Of a stretch of DNA of 5,557 bases, positions 1 to 5,290 are shown piece by piece. The notes under the pieces were generated by a model that was not told the DNA's origin, did not search any database, and saw only the letters and a list, made by a program, of their open reading frames with translations. The position numbers and the translations under genes are program-made. The number at the start of each line of letters is the position of its first letter. Position 1 is the stretch's first letter. The stretch lies in NCBI GenBank assembly GCA_041484845.1, contig JBGPIK010000441.1:1-5557 (forward strand), given 5' to 3'. The stretch is from JBGPIK01 sp041484845 (lineage in GTDB: Bacteria > Desulfobacterota > Binatia > UBA9968).

Positions 1-61
1 TAGAAAAAAGCGTTTTAACTTTTTCCTCATAAGCTTGAGTGATTATCTGCTGATCTGTCAT
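1..61 (-). CDS. N-terminus of an unidentified protein (partial, leaves window)
   Basis: An ATG on the minus strand at 61-59 opens a reading frame that stays open for 20 codons to the window edge. It begins MTDQQIITQAYEEKVKTLFS. A Shine-Dalgarno AGAGGA lies at 74-69, seven bases upstream, which is why I accept this start. The visible piece is hydrophilic, probably helical, and has no signal peptide. It is too short to assign a family. The start lies only 14 bases beyond the stop codon of the decayed SRAP frame on the same strand, so the gene sits immediately downstream of a degraded region. Its function is unknown. It could still be a short spurious frame, but the ribosome-binding site and spacing argue for a real gene. 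Confidence 0.55.
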   Translation of the reverse strand, partial: MTDQQIITQAYEEKVKTLFS

Positions 62-74
62 GACGATTTCCTCT

Positions 75-296
75 CTATCGTAGTTTCCCGACCTGACTCA
101 CGGTATCCATTTCGGTACGACAAGCACAATTCCTAAGATGGCGAGAACCTCGCTCCCCTTCCCGAACAATCACAGGAACATCTTTACCGGGTGCGATGTT
201 GTAACAGGGCTTGAACAGCGGAACGTCCTTGTCAAGATTCCAACCAATGCGGATCTCTCGAAATTCACCTGGAATATAGTCGTACCGGCCACACGT
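75..296 (-). pseudogene. Decayed SRAP-domain (YedK/HMCES-like) gene fragment
   Basis: Read on the minus strand from 296, the translation has the hallmarks of the SOS response-associated peptidase family. CGRYDY stands where intact members have MCGR, and the motif YNIAPG with a following VPVIVREG is also present. In intact family members the initiator Met is removed and Cys2 forms a thiazolidine crosslink to abasic sites in single-stranded DNA. Here the codon just before the Cys (296-294) is ACG instead of ATG, so the start is lost. The longer open frame up to 335 has no family resemblance. After about 55 residues the similarity breaks at LRN. A VPKWIP-like stretch resembling the family's WGLVPxW motif appears in another frame (118-101) and ends at a TGA at 100-98. 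The regions that carry the later active-site Asn, Glu and His (N75, E105 and H160 in E. coli YedK) are absent. Family assignment is fairly secure; the frameshift position is inferred. Confidence 0.72.
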
Positions 297-503
297 AATG
301 CGGGGATGTATAGCGCCACGGGAGCGGACCGTCAACAGCAGTGGGTTGTCGAAAAACAGAAGTGCAAGCGAGAGGCTATCACTGCGCTCAGGGACAGAGC
401 CAAAGGAAAGATCGATGACAAAGTAACAGCAGGAAGATTACCGAAAGCGCATCGATGGGACCGGCCTCTCACCCACCACGAAGCGGTTTAGTCCTACGCC
501 GCT

Positions 504-841
504 TCAGTCAGATCTTTCAGGATTAAGTGCTAGCTCTAACAGATAACTTCTCCGGTCACACATAATGACCTTGTACCGACCCTGAAACATACGTTCGCCT
601 GTTGGTAGCAACGGTTATAGTGTCGTGCGTAGCGAACTGCAAAATTGTGCATGCCCATGGCAAGAGGAAATTCTCCAACCTCCACCAACGAATGAAAGTG
701 ATTGTCCATCAAGACTTCGACGTAGAGATCCTGGAGCAACGAAAGGTAGCGCTCACGATCATCGTCGTCTTGAAAACTCCTCTGCCCTTGGTTGCCGCGA
801 TTCATGATGTGATAAAAATCTCCAAAAAAATGGACTCGGGA
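504..841 (-). pseudogene. Decayed REP-associated tyrosine transposase (RayT, Y1/HUH family)
   Basis: This is a minus-strand relic of an IS200-like REP-associated transposase, a single-strand HUH endonuclease usually near 200-300 residues. Reading from 841, SRVHFFGDFYHIMNRGNQ matches the family N-terminus, and a TAA at 844-842 lies directly upstream. The frame goes on with an RERYLSLL segment, the HUH metal motif in DNHFHSLVE, and a Tyr-bearing helix (RYARHYNR) holding the candidate nucleophile. Two defects show it is dead. About ten residues are missing between LLQD and VLMDNHFH, where the family has a longer strand. Around 590-598 the frame shifts by one: the original frame ends at 536, while FQGRYKVIMCDRRSYLLEL continues in the neighbouring frame and stops at 506-504. 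The RYIHLNP motif is reduced to LNP. Position 805 is an ATG but falls inside the conserved block, so it is not the true start. Confidence 0.82.
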
Positions 842-944
842 TTAGCACTTACGTCAATAGCATCTTACTTGTCTGTATGGATGTGAGTATGTTACAAAGA
901 CGTGTGAATGCGAAACTTTTATAACCTGCTGGGAGAAGAGTTGG

Positions 945-2183
945 ATGGAAGAAGAAGTGCTTGAACAAGTAGACCGGAATAGAATTGTCGAACTCGCATG
1001 CAATCTCGCGAATATCGTCAGCATCACCGGCGAGGAAGAAGGAGTCGCCAGATATCTCGGCGGCGAGTTCGAGAAGCTAGGCATGCAAGTGGAGTATCAA
1101 TATGTCGAAGATGGTAGGCCTAATGTTATCGGAACGTTAAAAGGGACCGGCGGCGGCGCGACGCTGATGTTCAATGCCCATATGGACCATTTTGACAACC
1201 CGCAGGAAACCGTGGTCGAAGACGACCGCATCTACGGCCGCGGCTTGGTCAATATGAAAGCGGCGTTTCCTTGCTATATCGAAGCTGTGGCGGCGCTACA
1301 GAAGGCCGGCGTCAAACTCAAGGGCGATCTGATTGTCGCCGGTGTGGTCGGCGAGATCGAAAAGGCCCAGGTTGGGAGGTTTCAAGGCAAGACCTACCGC
1401 GGCGCCGGGGTCGGCGCACGCTACCTGATGGACCACGGGGTGATGGCCGATATGTGCATCATCGGCGAGCCCACCGGACTGCAGTTACAAATCGGCAATG
1501 CCGGCCTGCTTTGGGCGCGCGTCACTGTCGACGGCAAGGCGACCAGGTTCGTGCTGGCCGCGTGCAAGGTGGCGCAAGCGATTCAAGATTGGGAAAAAGA
1601 CTATCAGCGCAAGTACCCGCATAAATTTATGCTCCCTACGGTGCAGATCGGCGCCATCGAAGGAGGTAATGCGTTTAAGCCCGGGACCCGGCCAACGACG
1701 GACATCTTTGTCATCGTCAAGATGCTGCCCGGCAAGCCTCCGCTCGCGATCCAGCGTGAGCTCGAACAAGTGTGCGAGCGAGTACGCAAACGGGAGTCGG
1801 ATATTCTTGGCATTCGAGTCGAGCTTTATCTAACCACGCCCGGCTATGAGATTTCCAAGAGCGAGTACGTCGTGAAGGCGATGGAACGAGCGCACAAGAT
1901 CGTATTCAACCAACCGGTACCGTACGCAAAGCCGATCCGTTACGGCATCACCAGCGATGGCTCGCGCATTGCCGCCTATGGGGTGCCGGCCATTACCTAC
2001 GGCCCTGGTTTCGGCACCCATCTCGTCGATCCCACGGAGACCAAAGCGGGCGCGGAATGGGACTCGCCGACCGGAGTTCGTCGCGGCGTTGGCATCACAA
2101 ATATGGCAAACTGTACGAAGGTTTACGCGATGGCGGCGCTGGATATCTGCAACACAAAGAAAGAAGCCGTGGCTAAATCCTAA
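945..2183 (+). CDS. M20-family metallohydrolase (ArgE/DapE/acetylornithine deacetylase-like)
   Basis: A cytoplasmic 412-residue protein with the two-domain M20 layout, whose relatives hydrolyse N-acyl amino acids or similar amides with a two-metal site. Visible landmarks are HMD at 79-81 (metal His and catalytic Asp), YGRGLVNMK at 97-105, GEIEK at 136-140 (Glu base/ligand region), ADM at 168-170 with GEPT at 174-177, and YGPG...H at 352-359 for the last metal His. Two oddities stand out. Residue 103 is Asn where ArgE/DapE have the metal-bridging Asp. The lid-domain segment after GKAT (197-200) lacks the usual His and runs straight into RFVLAACKVAQAI, as if about a dozen residues were missing. 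ATG 945 is preceded by GGGAG at 931-935, nine bases away. A TATAAC at 920-925 could be a -10 box, but I see no matching -35. Substrate cannot be deduced; the name acetylornithine deacetylase should not be taken literally. Confidence 0.88.
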   Translation: MEEEVLEQVDRNRIVELACNLANIVSITGEEEGVARYLGGEFEKLGMQVEYQYVEDGRPNVIGTLKGTGGGATLMFNAHMDHFDNPQETVVEDDRIYGRGLVNMKAAFPCYIEAVAALQKAGVKLKGDLIVAGVVGEIEKAQVGRFQGKTYRGAGVGARYLMDHGVMADMCIIGEPTGLQLQIGNAGLLWARVTVDGKATRFVLAACKVAQAIQDWEKDYQRKYPHKFMLPTVQIGAIEGGNAFKPGTRPTTDIFVIVKMLPGKPPLAIQRELEQVCERVRKRESDILGIRVELYLTTPGYEISKSEYVVKAMERAHKIVFNQPVPYAKPIRYGITSDGSRIAAYGVPAITYGPGFGTHLVDPTETKAGAEWDSPTGVRRGVGITNMANCTKVYAMAALDICNTKKEAVAKS

Positions 2184-2243
2184 GGAGTGATCATGCGCAT
2201 TACCGTAATCGCTTCTGCATGTATCGCACCTATTGTGCCCTGA
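2181..2243 (+). other. Orphan ribosome-binding site and 16-codon stub after the M20 gene
   Basis: The M20 stop codon is embedded in TAAGGAG (2181-2187), an excellent Shine-Dalgarno for the ATG at 2193, five bases further on. The frame reads MRITVIASACIAPIVP and stops at 2241-2243. This is the layout of a tightly coupled next gene in an operon, yet the frame closes after 16 codons. An overlapping frame from an ATG at 2219 runs 33 codons to 2320, so a frameshifted remnant is possible. I do not recognise either product. It could be a truncated gene start or a chance SD followed by noise. Confidence 0.35.
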
Positions 2244-2254
2244 CGAAGGTAATA

Positions 2255-2274
2255 GTTAAACCGGACGGTTTTAC
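2255..2274. repeat. Inverted repeat, 8-pair stem with one mismatch
   Basis: GTTAAACCGGACGGTTTTAC folds into a hairpin with arms 2255-2262 and 2267-2274, one T-T mismatch and the loop GGAC. It lies 72 bases after the M20 stop and could act as a weak transcription end for that gene. No T-run follows the stem, so a standard intrinsic terminator is not supported. Confidence 0.3.
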
Positions 2275-2525
2275 CATGAACGTGATTGAGCTACCCCACG
2301 CTCCGAGGCAAGAGCAGTAAGAGGCCGGCCAATCTTTATTTGCCGAATTTTCTGCGCCACAAGCTCGAAGCCGCGCCCATCGACTGATCCAGGAACGTTT
2401 TTCGATATCGAAGATTCGAATGGTTACGCTCATCTATCTAGGTAGCGGCCACAAAGAGAATGTATGGGTGACGGTTCGGACCCAATGATAATCAGATCCG
2501 AGTCAGTGTGGATGCGGGGAGTCAG

Positions 2526-2540
2526 CGCCACAGTGTGGCG
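2526..2540. repeat. Perfect short hairpin CGCCAC-AGT-GTGGCG
   Basis: Six perfect G/C-rich base pairs (2526-2531 with 2535-2540) close a three-base loop. The hairpin lies near the middle of the interval between the convergent M20 and deaminase genes, where a bidirectional transcription stop would be useful. There is no adjacent T-run on either strand, so a terminator role is speculative. Confidence 0.3.
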
Positions 2541-2580
2541 ATCGCGTTATCGAGCGGAGAGGTTCGATTTGGTTTCGAGT

Positions 2581-2700
2581 TCACGAAACAATCGCCAACG
2601 CCGACATCAGTCGCTTATTCACATTAGTCATGCCACATATGAGCGTGAGGTAGATGTTGCTTAACTTACCGTCCCTGAAGCCGGGCCTAGCTAGGGTCAC
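2581..2700 (-). CDS. Tentative 39-codon ORF downstream of the deaminase gene
   Basis: A GTG at 2700-2698 on the minus strand is preceded by a strong Shine-Dalgarno (GGAGGAG, seven bases upstream). It opens 39 codons starting VTLARPGFRDGK and ending at a TGA at 2583-2581. It begins 47 bases after the deaminase stop codon on the same strand, so it would be the third gene of that operon. No domain, signal peptide or family is recognisable. The ribosome-binding site is the only positive evidence. It may be the truncated head of a lost gene, like the stub after the M20 gene on the other strand, or chance. Confidence 0.2.
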   Translation of the reverse strand: MTLARPGFRDGKLSNIYLTLICGMTNVNKRLMSALAIVS

Positions 2701-2747
2701 CCCAAATCTCCTCCAACCATCGGGATTCTGCGAAACGAGGCGTGCCA

Positions 2748-4118
2748 TCACGGATTTTGTAAAACGTTAGATTTCGCTCTGGAGATCCTTGGCTCCATTG
2801 AGGAAAACTTTGCGAGAATCGCTTCCTCATCAGTCCCGGTGATTTTTTTTCCCAGCATAACGGGTTTCCCGTCGATGAAGACGCTCTCGACCGAGCCGCC
2901 ATTTTCGCAAAGAGCCAATTCATCAATGACGTCGTTGTTTGGTACCAGCGAGATAGAAGGGCTCAAAATCGCCAGGTCCGCCTTCTTCCCTTCCTCGATG
3001 GAGCCGATGATGCCGTCGAGAAGCAAAGCCCTGGCTCCGCCCTGAGTAGCCATCACAAAAGCCTCAGAGGGGAGAACCCAATCCTCAGCTCCCCAAAGGA
3101 TTCTCGGCAACAGCACGGAAAGCTTCATCTGCTCAAAAATAGAATAGATCGTCCCGGCATTGACGCTATCCGCGCCCAACCCTACCGCCAGACCCTCGTT
3201 GAGCATCTTCTTCACGCGCGCTGCCCCGCTGCCTAGCTTCATGTTGCTCGACGGGTTATGGACGATTTTAACGTCATGCCTCTTAAGGATATCGATCTCC
3301 TGATCATTTAACCAAACGGCATGGGCGGCAGAGAGAGCAGAGCCGAGAAATCCAATTCTTTCCAAATGGTGGACTATGGGCTCACCGTAAAGTTCTCTCC
3401 CGATCTCCGCGTGTCTCCTCGTCTCAGCAAGATGAGTATGAACGACAACATTTAAGTCCTCCGCGATCTCTCTGCATGCAATCAATAGCCGGTCACTGCA
3501 CCGTTGCGGGGCCGAGGGCGCCAAGGCGAACGAGACTCGGGGGCCAAAACTCCTGACTTGCATAAAGCCCTCTCTTACAAGAGAGATCCAAGATTCCATT
3601 TTGTTAATTTCCGGAACCGTTCCAGGATTGTCCGGAGTCTGGTCCTTCAGCGAGAAAGCCAGGATTCCCCTGATCCCCGTATCGACAAGCGCCTGACAGG
3701 CCGAGTTCACGGATTTGAGAGGATCATTCGAGAGCGCGGTAAACATATTCAAAACGGTTGTCACGCCATGCCGGATGAGCTCGATGCAAGCCGCGCTATG
3801 GATGACATGAATATCGTCAGCCGACAGATTTAAAGACTTTTCAGTCGCCGCTGATTTTCGGGACCAAGACTCGAAAGAAGTCTCGTCCCACAACCCTCTC
3901 TGAAACATTCCGGTAAGGTGAGTGTGGGCGCTAATGAGCCCGGGGATGATGATCTTACCCTTACAATCTACGACATCATCGACGTCATTCCCGCGATCGG
4001 CCACACGTTGGAAAATCGTCTTGATCCGATCCCCTTCTATGAGGAGATCCGCGTTATGCCAGATCTCCTTCCTAGAATTCATTGTTATAATGGTGCCGTC
4101 TTTCAACAACGTTTTCAT
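2748..4118 (-). CDS. Amidohydrolase-superfamily deaminase (MtaD/TrzA/SsnA-like)
   Basis: A 456-residue cytoplasmic metal-dependent hydrolase of the group containing 5'-methylthioadenosine/S-adenosylhomocysteine deaminase and s-triazine hydrolases. These enzymes remove an amino or chloro group from an aromatic ring. The catalytic set is complete by eye: HTH at 65-67 after PGLISA, HTHLAE with His229 and Glu232, His266 in SAAHAVW, the NPSSNMKLGSG loop at 288-298, and Asp317 in GLGADS. The region after Asp317 (SVNAG) differs from the usual GxASNN loop, so substrate may differ from MtaD. The C-terminal GSIEEGKKADLAIL is the usual beta-sandwich closure. Length fits the family. The longest frame starts at ATG 4124, but its GGTGG (4129-4125) directly abuts that codon. 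It is six bases from the ATG at 4118, giving the typical MKTLLKDGTI start, so I chose 4118. It is probably co-transcribed with the upstream binding-protein gene (63 bp gap). Confidence 0.9.
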   Translation of the reverse strand: MKTLLKDGTIITMNSRKEIWHNADLLIEGDRIKTIFQRVADRGNDVDDVVDCKGKIIIPGLISAHTHLTGMFQRGLWDETSFESWSRKSAATEKSLNLSADDIHVIHSAACIELIRHGVTTVLNMFTALSNDPLKSVNSACQALVDTGIRGILAFSLKDQTPDNPGTVPEINKMESWISLVREGFMQVRSFGPRVSFALAPSAPQRCSDRLLIACREIAEDLNVVVHTHLAETRRHAEIGRELYGEPIVHHLERIGFLGSALSAAHAVWLNDQEIDILKRHDVKIVHNPSSNMKLGSGAARVKKMLNEGLAVGLGADSVNAGTIYSIFEQMKLSVLLPRILWGAEDWVLPSEAFVMATQGGARALLLDGIIGSIEEGKKADLAILSPSISLVPNNDVIDELALCENGGSVESVFIDGKPVMLGKKITGTDEEAILAKFSSMEPRISRAKSNVLQNP

Positions 4119-4181
4119 TTGCATCCACCGAAGCCATCAATTCACCGACAAGGGCCGGATTTCTTCCTTCGTTTCGCTCAC

Positions 4182-5168
4182 TCATTTCGACTTTTTGGCA
4201 ATCTTATCCACGAAACCTTCGTTCACCAATTCCTGAATCACCGAGTTGTCATAGAATTCCTCAACTTTTCGGCTCCCGGCCTTATCCGCCGGGAGGCCAT
4301 TTTTGATTGCGACCGCGTCCGTCCATGGGACCAGTGACGTATTCTTGACGAAATAATCATGGGACTTGGACAACACCTCTACGTCGCTTAACTTTGTATA
4401 TTTGCGCATCACCGACTGCGCGAAGTCTTTGTTTTGCGCGTAGACGTGGAGGCCTTCGATGTAGCCCATAAGAAAATTCTTTACGGCGGCTCGATTTTGA
4501 GCCAGGTAGGAGCCATTGGTGGCCATGACTGAAGTCGGATACTTCACCCCCAAATCACCAAGATCTACAAGCACTTTGAGACCTAAGGACGTCGCCGAAA
4601 ACAGCCCTGGTGGGGCAATAATAGTGGCCGCCACAGCACCTGAATGGACCGCAAAAACTCTCTGCGAGTCCGGACCCGCTTGGACTAACGTCATATCCTT
4701 CGGTCCCAACCCCAACTTTTCGAAAGCAAGCAACGCTGCCACCTCTGTGATGCCCCCCAGGCGAGCAATCGCTAATCGCTTGCCTTTGAGATCCGCCGGC
4801 GAACGAATGTCCTTATTAACTACGAAACTGTAGGGCATGTAGTTATAGGACGAAGCTATGATCATGACATTGCCGCCCTGAAGCTTCGCCTGAATGGGCG
4901 CCGATCCGGCGACGTTGGCAAGTCGGACTTCATTGGCAAGCAGGGTTTGGATATTTGTCGAGCCTCCGCTGATAAGGATGAGATCTTCAGCCAATCCGTA
5001 TTTTTTAAAGAGACCGGCCTCATCAGCCACCCAAAGAGGAACATTGTAACCGGATATTCCGGCGTAGCTTATACGAATCGTCTGTGCATGAATTTCACAT
5101 GGGGTGATAAGCCCCATGCCCAAGATAAGCGCGCTAAGCAGGACCAGCACGAGTATTCGCGAAAGCAT
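4182..5168 (-). CDS. ABC transporter substrate-binding protein, NMT1/TauA/SsuA-like
   Basis: A 328-residue exported solute-binding protein of the type II periplasmic fold. Residues 1-28 form a Sec signal peptide: a basic start (MLSR), a long hydrophobic core, and the likely cleavage site IHA-Q. Cys24 follows a Pro, so a lipoprotein signal is unlikely. The mature part starts with IRISYAG and shows the family pattern LWVADEAGLFKKYGL (helix 1), GGSTNIQTLLANEV, SPADLKGKRLAI and GGITEVAALLAFEKLGL. Relatives bind aliphatic sulfonates, taurine, thiamine precursors or aromatic acids; the ligand here cannot be read from the sequence. The longest frame starts at a GTG at 5174, but the Shine-Dalgarno AGGAG (5178-5174) overlaps it and sits five bases from the ATG at 5168, so 5168 is the better start. 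It is the first gene of a probable operon with the deaminase. No permease or ATPase gene is in the window. An IS701-type element begins within about 120 bp upstream. Confidence 0.92.
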   Translation of the reverse strand: MLSRILVLVLLSALILGMGLITPCEIHAQTIRISYAGISGYNVPLWVADEAGLFKKYGLAEDLILISGGSTNIQTLLANEVRLANVAGSAPIQAKLQGGNVMIIASSYNYMPYSFVVNKDIRSPADLKGKRLAIARLGGITEVAALLAFEKLGLGPKDMTLVQAGPDSQRVFAVHSGAVAATIIAPPGLFSATSLGLKVLVDLGDLGVKYPTSVMATNGSYLAQNRAAVKNFLMGYIEGLHVYAQNKDFAQSVMRKYTKLSDVEVLSKSHDYFVKNTSLVPWTDAVAIKNGLPADKAGSRKVEEFYDNSVIQELVNEGFVDKIAKKSK

Positions 5169-5190
5169 AAGCACTCCTCTGCTGTCACGT

Positions 5191-5196
5191 ATTGTA
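5191..5196 (-). promoter_or_regulatory. Possible -10 box for the binding-protein/deaminase operon
   Basis: On the minus strand 5196-5191 reads TACAAT, five of six matches to the sigma-70 -10 consensus. It would start transcription some 15 bases before the binding-protein start, just enough for its ribosome-binding site. No good -35 lies 16-18 bases upstream. A perfect TTGACA at 5242-5237 is too far away to pair with it (40 bases) and has only poor -10 matches at its own proper spacing. Confidence 0.3.
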
Positions 5197-5230
5197 GTTT
5201 TTCCTCGATCATGAATGGTGCGGTCTAGTA

Positions 5231-5259
5231 TTACTATGTCAATAAATTCATGGTATTAT
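5231..5259 (+). promoter_or_regulatory. Possible transposase promoter
   Basis: TATTAT at 5254-5259 matches the -10 consensus in five of six positions. Seventeen bases upstream, TTACTA at 5231-5236 matches the -35 in three of six. Transcription would start near 5266 and give a short leader carrying the strong ribosome-binding site at 5276-5284. The weak -35 would lie at the very tip of the element if the boundary at 5229 is right, a common arrangement in insertion sequences. Confidence 0.3.
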
Positions 5260-5290
5260 GCATGGAAATTCACGTAGGAGGTGAATATCC

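Larger units (their letters stand above)
2244..2747. other. Gene-poor interval between convergent transcription units
   Basis: About 500 bases between the end of the M20 gene and the end of the deaminase gene, whose 3' ends face each other. All frames are broken every few dozen codons, apart from short open stretches with no family signature. The interval holds three short palindromic elements: 2255-2274, the perfect 12-base TTCGATATCGAA at 2401-2412, and a hairpin at 2526-2540. It also holds the 10-base palindrome CCTAGCTAGG at 2686-2695 and a weak minus-strand mini-ORF at 2581-2700. I see no tRNA, no insertion sequence end, and no clear rho-independent terminator. It looks like degraded former coding sequence, but I cannot name what it was. 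Confidence 0.5.

Noticed and set aside
138..491. Plus-strand open frame of 117 codons
   Set aside because: Its first half is antisense to the SRAP relic. The rest (from about 345) is charged and helical but matches no family I know, and the start has no ribosome-binding site. It remains possible that the end is a fragment of something real, but I cannot support it.
602..886. Plus-strand open frames opposite the transposase relic
   Set aside because: They are antisense to conserved transposase motifs, have no ribosome-binding site and resemble nothing recognisable.
842..944. REP-type hairpins next to the transposase relic
   Set aside because: I looked for the GTAG-plus-palindrome units such enzymes act on and saw none on either side of the relic.
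1271..2190. Several 60-117 codon frames on both strands within the M20 gene
   Set aside because: They are Arg/Pro-rich shadows typical of GC-rich coding DNA; the M20 frame carries all family motifs.
2230..2664. Frames 2230-2433 (-) and 2464-2664 (+) in the gene-poor interval
   Set aside because: No domain signature, no convincing ribosome-binding site and unusual composition. Listed only as part of the interval description.
3504..4337. Plus-strand frames opposite the deaminase and the end of the binding-protein gene
   Set aside because: They are antisense to well-conserved catalytic motifs of the deaminase and have no ribosome-binding sites.
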